From NCBI RefSeq assembly GCF_011745365.1, contig NW_024468909.1:2914001-2978000 (forward strand): DNA of 64,000 nt, given 5' to 3'. This document shows, in pieces, positions 1 to 12,364 of this stretch (position 1 is the first letter of the stretch; the number at the start of each line of letters is the position of its first letter). This DNA comes from Cryphonectria parasitica EP155. Taxonomy: Eukaryota; Ascomycota; Sordariomycetes; Diaporthales; Cryphonectriaceae. The notes below the pieces were generated by a model. That model worked only from the letters and a program-made list of their open reading frames with translations. It searched no databases and had not been told where the DNA came from. The position numbers and the translations under genes were made by a program.

Positions 1-482
1 GGCCACTGGTGGGCGCCTGAGGATCATTATCATCAGTTGCAGCATCAGCAGATGAGAGGTGGGTTGGGCGGCATTATCTGTACGGCAAGCGTTACGCGAT
101 GTAGCGCACTTTCATTGTGATATCCCAAAAGGCCGGTGATCGCACGGGCACCAAGCAAATTACAAGTCATCAGGCAAAAAGGGTCAGAAGCGAGAATTTT
201 TATGTTCATCAAGTATATTTCGCAGCGCAATTGTCTGTCAATCAATGGCCATCATGCCTACCCGAGCCTTGTCATTCCGAGTAATCCGTGAATCCCCAAC
301 GCCGAAAACAAATGTAATCTGCCACGCGGGTGCTGCATGAGCTGCACCATTGTACACCAAAACCATCCCCAATAGTCCCCGGTCTCTCTAGATGGATCGC
401 TTGCCTCATGTAAAGAGACAATCAACTTCCGAGCAGCCTTTCCCGAACGTAATCAGGCAAGTGTGGTAGACGGACAAGACGC
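1..482. other. Left-end flank, 3' side of histone H4
   Basis: No gene is recognisable here. A 66-codon minus-strand open frame at 45-245 has no similarity I recognise. The stretch from about 400 to 482 is expected to hold the H4 3' UTR, since fungal histone mRNAs are polyadenylated. The rest may belong to a gene beyond the window edge. Confidence 0.5.
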
Positions 483-1181
<699 letters not shown>

Positions 1182-2948
1182 TTTGAAGGAGTTTAGAAGT
1201 GTTAGGAATGTGGTTTGATGGATGAAAGTAGTTGTCGCGGTGGACAAATTGATGATTTTTTGATGGGTTAGTTGTAATGGTTGATGGGGTGGGAATTCAC
1301 AAAAGGCACGGAACAGAGAGAAAGGTAAGAGAGTTATTGGGGTGCGAGTATTTAAGAGACAAGAACGGGGGCAGCGGGCGGAGGCTGCTGATCTGGGAGA
1401 GGGCAGCCTGTGAAGTTGCGCTAGTCTATTTTGGTTGCTCCTTTTCCAACTCTCAAAATTCAAAAGGCGATTTCCTCACCTAAAGCTTTTGAGCAAACCG
1501 CTTTTCCAAGCAGTGCATTACAGGGGTCAGAAAGGCGTCTTAGTTGTCTTGTCTGTTTTCCTGCTATTTCGGGTGGCCCGTGCACCCCTGCCGTTGACCC
1601 TGCAGAAGCTCCAAGCTAACCATAATCGAAATCGGGAGCGGGTAGGGATGGGCAGGCGCCAATCGGTCAGCTGCCCCTGCTTGTTATGCCGGGGCTCAGT
1701 CCAGTCCCGTCCAATCCACCTTGCTCTGGTTTGTCTGCGTAGGTACGTACTGGTGTGCTTCGAGAATCAATCTTGTGGGCCATGGGCTCGAACCCAGACG
1801 CGTCGAACCTCGGGGGCTGCCATCCTTCAAATAATTCGCGTCTTCTTCGAGATCAGTCAGGCGGAAGCGTTCCCTCGCAATCCCCAGTGATTTTGGGTGC
1901 CCGACGTATTTGGCTGAGCCTGGTTACTGGCACTGCCAAAGCCCTTTCAAAACACTTGCACCACAGTAATTATCGTGACTTTCCTTTTGGCAATTGCGCG
2001 TTCCTTCAGTTGCAATTCGTCAACAACACCATCCTCAGCATTACGAAGAATGTCTCTATCCATTTCATTGGTAGAATCATCCAAGCCTTTTCTTTCTCTC
2101 TCTGGCTTAGAACGATATCTGTGCGTCCAGACACGCCAATACTACACCTTCAGGATATTGAACCTCATAATAAGTGGCTTCCTTCCTCACAGCGTTGTGG
2201 TGGCCAGTGTGGTGGTCCGCGGGCCACGGAGTGAAGTAGGTCCTGGGTCCTCATACAACTACATCACATACATCGGCAGCATCTCTCCACCCTACGCAAG
2301 CACGAGGTTATAAGAAGATATGCCTGGTGAGTTCAGCGAGGCACGTATACCTCTAAAAGGTGAATTCTATTCAGGCTGTTGACCAGTCTAATGATTAAAT
2401 CTAGATACACAGCTGGCATAATGAACAGTGCATGCACAAGAGGTTGTGCACGCCTGTAACGGTTCTGTCCACCCCTAGTGTATGCTGTTGTTGTCTTCTT
2501 GCTCCCTCCCGTGACGCCCAAGCCCAGCGGACCAATGACCATGGTACCTTGGCCGTTACGGGCGCCTTTATGATGCTCAGGTTTTTAAGCCTCCGAATGC
2601 TGGAGTTTTCTGTCTCTATGCCGTAGCTTCCGAACCCTTTTAGATCTATACAAAGATGATGATCATGGCACGATATTGTCGGCCGGCAATGCAATCCCAT
2701 TAGGGAATAGTGGAGCAGGCTTTCTGTGGTATCAGTACGATGTCTTTCCCTGCGCTAGTATAATCAGCGCAGTCAAGAACGGTGTGTCCCTGGGGCAACG
2801 AGGATGAAGAGTCAAGCCTTTCAGCCAGCGTTGACTGTGGTTGTCTGCTGTCGTTTCGCAGAGTCTTTGACGTCCTACTGAGAGGTTAGTCAGGGAGACG
2901 GGCTGTGTCTGCCACCGTACCATTCATCTTTCCCCTCCAAGGCCCCTT
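1182..2948. other. H4 promoter and PAP1 3' flank
   Basis: Between the H4 start and the PAP1 stop I find no gene I can support. A plus-strand open frame of 151 codons at 1435-1890 lacks recognisable domains and is probably chance. The first few hundred bases should hold the H4 5' leader and promoter. Confidence 0.5.
1336..1340 (-). promoter_or_regulatory. CCAAT box candidate upstream of H4
   Basis: A CCAAT pentamer on the minus strand lies 155 nt upstream of the H4 start codon. CCAAT boxes are common in histone promoters. The motif is short and no function is shown; a TTAAATA-like element lies just upstream at about 1349-1355. Confidence 0.3.
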
Positions 2949-5057
2949 TCATGGGGCATCTTTCGGTGACGACGACTTCTTTGTATCGCGACATACTTCG
3001 GTGGGCGCTTTCCGCTTCTTCGCTCCGTTGGTGCCATCTGCTGCCTTTCTCTTCAAAGGTCTTGTGGGTTTCACCTCGCCGGTCTCGAAAACGTCATCGG
3101 GAAGACTCCAGCTGTATAAGGCAGTCAGCACGCGCAAGATTATAAACATGACAAGCTACTAGACATACTTTCGCACGTGCTGGACGCTGACGGCACATGA
3201 ATCCTGCAGCTCCTTCTCATACTTCTCCCAGGCAAAACAGATACTCTTAAACTCGTTGACTTCGTAGGATAGGTCGAGGGATTTCGCGCCTGCATTGTCA
3301 ATCGTCCTGGCGTTAAGACTGATACACGTCTCGAGAAATCACGAGGGGTTGCTAAGGGAAGGGGGGGAAGGGGTTTTGGAGCGTTGCTCCTGGGTCCTAC
3401 TGACCTTCCCGCAGCTCGAGGCCAATATAGTGAGTGGATGTAAAAACCCCCTTGGGGGCATCCTCGTCTTCGTCCATCTTGACGTCGGTATCTTTGGCAT
3501 CGAGCTCTTTGGTGTCATCACCGTCAGCGCCTTCTGTCTTCACCTGTGCTGGTGAGGTCGGCTCTGCCTTCATTGTGCCGTTGGCTGGCTCTGTCTTGAC
3601 TGCGTCAGCTTCCTCTTCGCCCTTTACAACATGGTCTAGACTCCCATCGAGGATCTTGTTCCACTCATCAAGCGCGCGTGTGCACTTGTGCTTCCGTTCG
3701 TAGCCCTTGTTGAACGGCCGGGCCAGCTGGATGGACGGGTGTCGTTCGAGGCTCTGTACCAGGAGACGGATCTTGGACTCCACGAAGCCGCCCCATATCT
3801 TGCTGTTTTCTTTAGTCGTGCTCGCAGCATTGACTATGATGTAGTATTTGTAATCCTGCGTGAAGAAGGAGTGCTTGACGAAGAGAGTTTTCCACGGCTG
3901 CTTGCCTAACATTATCTGATCCACTACACCCGCGAAATGGTCCAACTCCTTCTGGATGACTGACTTGCTGGAGTGAGTAATGTTGAAGGTCGCGCACATG
4001 GAGGGATAGGCGGGAGTGATGATGGGCATCAGATGATAACCGTCGCCCTTGTAGATCTTGGGATTCCACACCCGAACCTGTAGGGGACCCTCCTCCACCT
4101 GCTTCAGCAGGACTGGCTGCGGCCAGGGCCAGCGCCGTATGATGTGGAAGAACTTGTTGACAATCACCGCGCCGTTGGCCTTGGGGTACAGCTGACAGAC
4201 GCGCGCCACCAGCATCGCCCAAGCCACACCTCCTGGGAAGCCCATGATGTTGGCGTAGATGGCCCGCTTCTGGGCCCACAGCTTGATCGCCCGCAGCGCC
4301 AGACGGAACGATGTCGGCTCGGGAACCAGCTTCAGTATGTCGTCTGTGACTCTCGTACCGTTCAAGGACCGAAGCTCGGCATCGTCGAGGCCGCGCAGCA
4401 GGTTGTTGTCGAGCAGGTCCCAGCCGCTGGACTGGGGAGGGATCTCGGTCAGGGTGGCGATGCGTGAAAAGATCAGATCTATACTGATGCCAGAGTACTC
4501 GAACTTGATGATGGGGACGAAGGCATCGGTGACGGCGGTCAGGTCGGTGATGGCGCCCGGGGGCGTCATCTCGTTGAGCAGGCCGGGGAACAGTTCGAAG
4601 AAGTGCTCTCGTGTAACGTATTTCGGGCCGACGACGAGGGTATCGATGTCGGAGCCTGGGCCGAAGACACCCAGTCGGTAGCTGCCGTAAGTGAAGATGC
4701 GGCCGCGCGCTGACTTCTGGATGGCCGGGTTCTCTGAGAACTTCGTCTCGGCGACCTTCCTGATGAAGACGTCGGCGATACTCTGGAGGGATTTGAGGAC
4801 ATTCTCCCTACGTGACACCAAAGCGGTCAGCCTCCAGTGTATCGTTCAAATGATAGCGATGCTCTAATCATCGTAATGCCCAACAAGATGTTGCTGTTGT
4901 GAGGCCTGTCATACCTCTTCTGGGTCTCTGTCGCGTGCTCATAGGTGTTCTGGGCCTTGAGTTCCGTGAACAAAGAGTCGTTGGAGCGTTTCTCGGACTC
5001 GTTAGGCATGGCCAGCGATATGGGAGGTGTCACACCCCATTGCATATCGGCAGCCAT
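2949..5057 (-). CDS. PAP1: Nuclear poly(A) polymerase
   Basis: Template-independent polymerase that adds poly(A) tails to cleaved pre-mRNA in the nucleus. Exons on the minus strand are 4915-5057, 3405-4807, 3169-3289 and 2949-3111, giving 1830 nt and 609 residues (yeast Pap1 is 568). The start is the ATG at 5057 (MAADMQWGVTPPIS), the conserved N-terminus of the family. The catalytic aspartates lie in GSDIDT (about D101 and D103) and in SIDLIF (about D158), matching the nucleotidyltransferase triad. A central domain (LKLWAQKRAIY, NIMGFPGG) and an RNA-binding domain follow. The last exon carries a bipartite-looking basic NLS (PLKRKAADG...AKKRK), as in other Pap1 tails. All three introns have GT-AG borders and the frame closes exactly. 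The gene is tail-to-head with the septin-like gene on the same strand. Confidence 0.95.
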
Positions 5058-5619
5058 GGTAGCGCTCGAGAAACCAGAGGTTGGTTTGGTACAAGACGGT
5101 ATGACGAGCCGTCTTGAAGAAGATGACGATGTGAAGGGGAAATAAGAGAAACAGAAAGAGAGAGAAAGCGTCCTTGAAACCAACAAGGTGCTCAGCTTCC
5201 GATTTGGGGCAGCAGCGTGGGTGGGTGCACTTCTACTATGGAGGAAGTGGGGAGAAATTTGATACTAAAAAAGCAACGTCAGGGAGCAGGGGTAACAGGG
5301 GCAGACCCACTATTTTTCATAGGCACGATAAAGGAACATAGTTTCTTTTCTGAGTAGGTTTAATAGTTTCTTCGGGTTTGAATTTGTCCAGTGCAAATCT
5401 CCAATCATTTGAAGCTGGGATGTCTCATCTACAGGAAAAGGGGATTTGAAATGGCGCCTCCAAAAGAAAGTGAGACAACTTCGATCAGCTATCGTCACAT
5501 TAACAAAAAAAAACAACAAAAAAAAAGCTTTCTCTCTCCCCCTTGTTTCCAACAAGAGCGCCACACAAGCCTAGGCAGGTGGTCAGTGAGTAACACATGG
5601 GCCCTTCAGCTGCCTTTGA
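5058..5619. other. PAP1 promoter and septin-like gene 3' flank
   Basis: Intergenic spacer of 562 bp between the PAP1 start and the septin-like stop, both on the minus strand. It contains an A-rich patch at about 5505-5527. No gene is seen. Confidence 0.6.
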
Positions 5620-7890
5620 TCATCTCTCACTACTCTTGTCAGACCAGGACTCAACGATCCATTCGAGAGCTTGGATGTGCCAGCCATGAGTCTTGGAGAC
5701 CCAGAAAACAACACCTCCCAAGATGCTCACACCTCCAAGCACCTCAAGTGCGATCCAACCATTGTTCTTCAGCCTTGAGGCAACTTCAAGCAATCCAAGC
5801 GGATCCTGGTGATGCATGGTTACTGAATCTGGTCTCCGTTCCCGAGACAGCCTCTTTGCACGCAGTCTTGACGAGCTCCGATCCTGGTGCTTGACCGCCA
5901 CGAGTGTCCCGTCCTGGACGCATTCGTTCAGCCTTTCTGTCAGCCAGATGGCCCTCTCCCCCTGCGCAAGAGCTTCATAACGAGCCTTCTCGTTCGCTAG
6001 GCTCCTTTGCAGATCCGATGCCCAGTTGGCAAGGCGAATCTGCGCCATCCGCTCTTCACGTTGCGTGTGATCGGCTATGCGCGCAAGCGAGTAGGTCCGC
6101 GGTGCTCCAGCCGCGACCAGGGAGGCTGATGGTAGGCCAGTAGGCACGCTCAATGGCCTGTACAGAGCTCGAGGTCGAGATGGATTTTCTGAATTCTTCC
6201 ACTGCAAGAATTTCTTCGCAGCAGCGTGCCTTAGCCAGGAGGCTCCGCTCTCGCTGAATATCTGCTCCACCAGGTTGGTGAGGTCTGAGGGTTTCAGAGG
6301 TTGTACGTAGTCTGGACTCATCAGGAGGCTGGCATCCATGATGTCGTGATCTGATCCAGGCAAGCTGGAGATGGCATAAGGCGACGCTGACTCCACGTTT
6401 CCGCCAGAGGCAGAAGTGGCGAACGAAAATGGCCGCACATTCGCCTCTTGTAACTCCCTCCTGATGCGCTCTTTGCTCTGACTGACAGCCTCGGGGGTCA
6501 TGGTGTCTGATTGGGCCAAGAGCGGTATCACGTTGGTGAGCGGTGCTAATAATTGCAGATATTTGAGATCCGCAGGTTTCAGGTCTAGATAGCTGTCAGC
6601 TTGGCCACTCAAAAAGATCTTGCGGCATCTTACTGTTCTGTATGAGGTACAGGGCGACATCGACTTGGTTCCCTCCATCACCGCCCAGCATATTCAGCAT
6701 CTCAGAGTCAGCCGACGCGTTGGACTGCACCTTTTCAAAGTGCGACTCGATATAACGAATTACAGGAGTAATGGACTCCATACTCTGCTTGCAATCAGCA
6801 CGTCGATGCCCTGCCTGGCTCCAGAAGCAGCTCTTTCGACTCACAGATGAACCGTCACTATAACCCGGGGTATCAATAAAGCAAACATTCCTGTCTAAGA
6901 TGGTATCGCCGCCCAAGCTCTTTTTACGTTTCAGAAGCCGAGAATCATCCAAATCAGACCACCACTCAGGGTATGGTTTAGTACTCGCAGATATCTCAGA
7001 GATTTGCGTCGTCTCATTGCTAGTCTTGGTTGACCTGGATCTCCCTTTAGGTCGAGGGCTGGAACTCGATCTGTGGCCAAGGATGGCTGGCTGCGGAGTG
7101 ATTGGATCGACGTGGACGATCGCGTCCGAGGTCTGGACTATAGCCTTGATGAGAGCCGTCTTGCCGGTTCCTTGTGTACAAATAATCATTAGGCTTCGAG
7201 TGTGTGTGTATATTGATAGGTCAACTCGTAATCTTGCTTACCAGAGTCACCAGCAATGAGGATCTTGAGCCTCCCAATGCGCTTGCCCTCGTCTGTGAAC
7301 GGCCGTCGAGAAGGCATTTTGATGGAGGGCATGACAAGCTGAGAAGCACTACTGCTGTCCATCATGGACGACGACGACAATTCAGGCTGTAGCTCGGCAC
7401 TCATGCTCAGAGCCTGACTGGCTACTTCTTCGGAGAGGGACGCCGCAATGGAGTTCCTTCGCGAGGAAGCCCCGCTTATGGCCGAGGCAGCCCCGGACAA
7501 TGACAGCATCAGGGGCGTAATGGGTCTCGAGGTCTCGGTGCTCGCTGAGGCAAGGGCAGGTTGCTGCAGAGGGACTGGCCGATCGGGGGAGAGAGAAGCG
7601 TCCTCGGGATGGTCATCGCTGTCGGGAAGGGAGGACGTAGCGGAAACATTGGCATCACGATCCTGTGTAGCGGTGTGCTGCTTGGATGGACTGCTCGGAC
7701 CTGATTCTGTAGGACTATTCACGCCCTGCTGCTGCTTCTTCCGTGGATCACGAGGAGTGACGAAGCTCGACAGAGACTGTTCTAGAGCGGCATCGACGGC
7801 GTCCTCGTCGCCGATGAAGAAGGCGGTTGGGCACCCATTATCGCTGGGACGGGGACGCTGCGACGGCGTGTCGCCGAATATAGGTCGCAT
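5620..7890 (-). CDS. Septin-like GTPase with a C-terminal membrane segment
   Basis: P-loop GTPase of the septin class. Exons on the minus strand are 7242-7890, 6845-7170, 6634-6784 and 5620-6584, giving 696 residues. The N-terminal ~200 residues are Ser/Pro-rich and probably disordered. The G domain then shows G1 (GDSGTGKT, residues 214-221, split by intron 1), G3 (DTPG) and a G4-like AQSD after LKPADLKYLQLL, the layout seen in septins (AKAD is canonical at G4). The 60-nt intron at 6785-6844 is in frame; it has donor GTGAGT and acceptor GCTGATTGCAAGCAG, and retention would give 716 residues. After a helical Arg/Glu-rich stretch, the C-terminus has one hydrophobic segment (about residues 652-672, containing GGVSILGGVVFWVS), which suggests tail anchoring. 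It is not one of the four core yeast-type septins; it could be a septin-like paralogue class of filamentous fungi. Confidence 0.78.
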
Positions 7891-9037
7891 GATGGAGAGA
7901 ACGCATGTAAGTCTAGGGGACGCACACTCTCAAAGCGGTAGCGAGTGAGGAGAGGGGTCACGATAGGGATCGGCGAGGGATTATCATCGGAGACAATGTC
8001 GGGTGGTAAGGAAGATACTTGTTGTAGTTGTGAGGACGACGAGACAAGAAGCTGCCTCTCTCTTAAGGAGGATTTACGGAGATGACTAGACGTTGGAGTG
8101 AAGCGTGAGTTAGTTAGACTCGGCCAGACGAGACTAGGCACACAGAGAAGAGAGCACAGTCCATCAAAAGGTGCACAGTGGCAAGATAGGGAGTCACTCT
8201 GTGATGACAACGTGCGGGATCTCGTAGCACTACGTATCATGCCGCGCCCCTCAAGTGATACTCCAAAGGGGGGGAAGGGGCCAGTGACAGGCACTTAAAG
8301 CAGCGAACCCCGCGCTGGCCCCGCCGGCGCAACTCCACAGCCCCTCTCCTCTGCCGGCAGGGTTCAAATTCCAGCGCTAACTGCTGTGGGATCATCTTCA
8401 TCTTGAGTGTCATACTATGCTATGCTAGGCTCAAGCCAATGCTCTCGACCTTGTTACGACATGTGTTCTGGACGGAACCCGAATGTGGAACCTGATGCTC
8501 ACAATATCTTGCCTTCCTCTGAATAGACCTTGATGTTTCGTAATTTAACTCTTTCCTCTCTTTTTTTTTTTTGTTCTTCTTTTTCTTTGAAAGGCAATTA
8601 TGCGAAGAACGAATCTGTTCGATCCACAAAATAATGAAAGAGAATGAGACACCTAGCCCGTCTTCCAAGCCTGAACGACATAAGCACAAAGTAGCACTCG
8701 GCAAGGTTCGTCTGAACAAACACGCGGCGCTGTCCAGACAGTGATTGCGCCGTTCTCAAAAGCTCCCGGTTACTTACACGCCATCTATTTTCCTTTCTTT
8801 CTTGGAGTCATCGCGAGTCTCAACGCAGCTAGTCAACCAGGCACACAATCCCACCTCTGTAGAACACAGTTTCGAACAATAATGCTGTCGCTGCAATGGT
8901 GAACAAGAAGGATAAGCAAGTGTCCGTTGATTGTAGAATAGAGTGGCATTGGGTACTGACTCGTCAGATGAGCTTCTCTGTAATGCCCCGACGTCTGTTA
9001 GCCTTTACTATGGAAGAAGGCACTTTCCCTGCAAGAT
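7891..9037. other. Septin-like gene promoter and regulator 3' flank
   Basis: A 1.15-kb spacer. It holds a pyrimidine-rich patch at about 8551-8590 (T-run then TTC/TTTTCTTT). Several minus-strand open frames here are short and lack domains. No gene is supported. Confidence 0.5.
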
Positions 9038-12000
9038 TCACTCCCAACGCCCGGATTTCTGGCCCGGCGCCTGCACCTCGTCCGCCTGTCCTGTATCCCA
9101 CGAGCTATTTCCAACTTCATTGAGCCCCATCCAGCTGTCGTCATTCAGCATGGCTTCCGTCACCTGTGCATACAGCGCTGACGGATCTTGCGGCCCGCCG
9201 TCCACAGCCGCGTCCCACGCGTTCAGTCCCTGAAACATGTTCATATCGATGCCATGGTTCACCTGGCCTTCTCCTGCCCCGGTCCCCTCAAAGATCTCTG
9301 TGTTCACAACCGCGTGATCCGTTAGCATGATCCCGCCATCCATCGAGCTGCTCGTCCTCCCCACCGTCGGCCCGGACGTCGTCGTCTCCGGGCTGATGCC
9401 TGAGCTCGCTGGTGTGGAGTGGCTTTTGTTTGTCGGACCAGCGGGCGACGAGCCGGTCGTCGATGAGCCTGTGCGGTGGGGCAGTCTGAACGAGGTCACA
9501 TGCAAACCAGCCTGTGCGGCAGCAACCTCGTTGTCGCACCACGAGGCTGACGAGAGAGACGAGTTCCTCGGTGTGTTGCTGTTAGACGTGGAGGAGACCT
9601 CGTCTACTGATGAGGATGATGCTAATTGGGAGATGCGGAACATGTCGTCGTTTGGCCCGGGCGGGTCTGGAGACGCGTTCACCCGCCTGCGCTTGTTGGA
9701 GTTCCCAGACACTGGGGCATTGTGGATCTTGTTAAAAGACTGCGTGTCCATATTCCGAACCGCGGTTGCGTCAGTCGGCTTCCTCACTAGACCGTCAGCG
9801 CGCTGTCTCCTGCCGATCGGCTTGCTCAGAGGTAGCCTTCCGGGCAAAGGTGGCAAGATGTCGGTCTTCCTCGAGGCTTGGGACCGTGCAAACAGGGGAA
9901 TATTATTGCCACACGGCGCAACCGAGACGGTTTCACCTGTATATTTGTTGCGGTCTGGGATGCGGAGGAGATGGATTAGGTTCGCGCGTTCGAGATCCAC
10001 CATGAGTTGCCGAAGGAAGTTGAGGGTGATGAGGTGTTGTTTGCCGATGGCGTCCATGGCCATGACGAGGAATTCGAGGTCTGCCTTGATCTTTGGTGAG
10101 AAGCCTTCCTCCCCCTGGGTCTGTATGATACAGACAGAGCTAGCAACATAGAGTGCGAGCGCGACAAGAGGACTCCTCTACAGATCCGAAAAGAAAAGGC
10201 ATAAGCTTAACGTACAGTCGAAAAAAGAGGGATAACTAGGAGAGGCAACTTACGTAGCCGGCGTTTGAATGAGAGGTCATCTTGACAATGTGTACCACCT
10301 CTTGGGCGGCGGTCACAAGACGGGTCTTGATCGTCATCTTGATGACATCAGGCAAGTTGTGTTCTTTTGCCTTCTCATAGGCACTGTTGTGAAGACAAAT
10401 CACCGAAGCATGCAGATTGAGATTCGTGTGAACCGCGATTGGATCCCTCAAGTGTGCCGGCAGACGGAATCCTTCTGGTAAAAACATAAAGGTGCTGGAC
10501 AGCAGGTTGTCCAGCTCTCGATGCTTATTCCAGTAATTGCCATATTCGTAATCGTCTGCGGCATCGTCCTGCCTCGAATGGTGGACATGTTTCATGATTA
10601 AGTTGAATAAATGGCATATTACGGCGGCACCGGCGAAGGCTGAGTAGGGCGAGCCCGAAAAGACATCCAGTAGCCCGCAAGTGGTCTCCTCATGACCGTT
10701 GTTGAATGCTTCTTCGGAACTAGGAAGATGCGTGGTGACCTGTGGGCATGGTTAGCCTGCCTTGTTTTTCTCCAAGCAAGTCCGTTTGGCCCACACAGGC
10801 TACGGGGTGGTGGTCTCACTCACCTCCTCTGGGTCGATCAACGTCGGCCAGCCTGTGCTGATGGATGCATGAGAATCGATTGCAAATGCACCCCAGAAGG
10901 TTCGTCTCCTCTCTAACACCACGGAAAACCCGTGTCAGCCAAGCAAGCCACCCAGCAGCTGTCGTGAGATATGCGCCGCGGTCACCATCACCGCCACCGC
11001 CCACTCACCTTCCAGCTCGGTCCAGTCTTTCGGAGGTGCAAGTGTGGGCGACATTCTGTGCACAGCGTCGGGGTCGTCAAGTTTGTGTAGGCCCAACATG
11101 TGCAAGAGCTTAATACAGCGAGCTGCGGACATGGCAGCCCGAGTGAACCACATGCACCTGGCCTCGTTGGTGGATATGAGAGCCCAAGCCTGGGCATGAG
11201 CAACGGTGAGGAAGTGCTCGCCGTCTCCCTGTGGGCGATAATCAATCAGTTAATGAAAGGTTTCCACAGCAGCTGGCGAAACCTTTGTGCGAGGTCCCAC
11301 ATACTCTAAGTTCGTCTTCTTCGAGATAATGGCGAGCACGACGGTGAAAAGCGTCATGATAGCCCGAGTACTTCTCATGGCTGTTTGTGGCCATGGTCCA
11401 GATGGCATATTGCAAGGCCATGGGTGGTCTCAGGTGAGGGGCCGAGTAGAAGGCTGTCATGTACCGCCCAGGGTGGACGATAGGGATGAGGGGGTGTTGC
11501 TTTACAAAGTATGTCTGATGTCTGTTTTTTTGGTGTGTCCCAAATCAGCACGATGAAGACCCAAACCCGAGTTCACGCTCGGTCCGCATGAGACACACAC
11601 TCACAGCTCCTCAATCATCTTGGTAGGTGGCAGGGCCTCGAAGAGCCCGAGACCCAGCAGCTCATAGCTAGTCGCCCCGGCATTCTCCTGCCTGGGCTTG
11701 TACCGCATGTCTGGCGTGGTGAAGGGTGCACCCCACCCCATGGGCGGTACGTTGCTATGACTATTCACATTCTCACCCAGGCCGGGAACGTTATTGTCGG
11801 CGAAGCTCCAGTTGAGGGATTCGTCCGTGAACTTCTGTCTCGAGGAGTCGATCGAGCCTTGAAACCCGGGACGCGGTAAGAAGGCATCCTGACCGTTGTT
11901 ACTCTGAGAAGAGGGATCGATCCTCCCCTCGACCTGGCGAGGACCCTCCTGCCTATCACTGCTGCCCTCGGGAGCAGGCCCCGTCTTGCCAGCAGCATCT

Positions 12001-12364
12001 TTCAATAGCACCTCCACCTGAGCTGTGTGTGAGAGAGATAAGAAAGTGTTTGTGTCAGCCAGATGCACCGGAATCGAGTTTCCCTCAAAAGGGGGAGAGT
12101 ATATACACTCGTACCTAGGCGCTCCTCCAGCTCCTTGACATTCCTCCTTTTGAATGCAGGCTTCCTTCTGGACTCTGGATACTGACACTCGGCCTTGAGC
12201 TTGGAGCACCTCGTGCATGCAGGCTTGATCCGGTCGCACTTCAACTTCCGACTCCGGCACGCCACGCATGCGAGAGGCTCGAGGCCGTCGTTGCCACCAC
12301 CACCGGCTCCCGGGCCGTCTTCGTATGCCGCCGCATCAGCTGATGGCACCTCTTCTTCCGACAT
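9038..12364 (-). CDS. Zn2Cys6 transcription factor (fungal-specific TF domain)
   Basis: Sequence-specific nuclear regulator. Seven exons on the minus strand: 12115-12364, 11605-12022, 11305-11521, 11009-11228, 10824-10912, 10254-10739 and 9038-10177. All introns are GT-AG and the phases agree, giving 939 residues. The binuclear zinc cluster is at residues 33-60 with Cys at 33, 36, 43, 50, 53 and 60 (CX2CX6CX6CX2CX6C). A basic linker (KPAFKRR) and a short coiled-coil dimerisation helix (ELEERLAQVEVLL) follow. The middle region has the fungal_trans domain signatures (QHPLIPIVHPGR; ERRRTFWGAFAID; GWPTLIDPEE). The C-terminal 300 residues are Ser/Thr/Pro-rich and acidic at the very end, plausible for activation. 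The 5' leader is a purine tract. It is divergent from an FAD oxidoreductase gene, which may be a target; that is inference. No specific orthologue is claimed. Confidence 0.93.

Noticed and set aside
1780..1810. tRNA T-arm/B-box-like sequence (GGTTCGAGCCC on the minus strand)
   Set aside because: No acceptor, D or anticodon arm can be paired around it, and the T stem itself has mismatches beyond 4 bp.
1435..1890. 151-codon plus-strand frame upstream of H4
   Set aside because: No domain, no start context support and overlap with the H4 promoter region.
8341..8380. GGGTTCAAATTCC, a tRNA-like T loop on the plus strand
   Set aside because: The T stem has a mismatch and no anticodon stem is present upstream.
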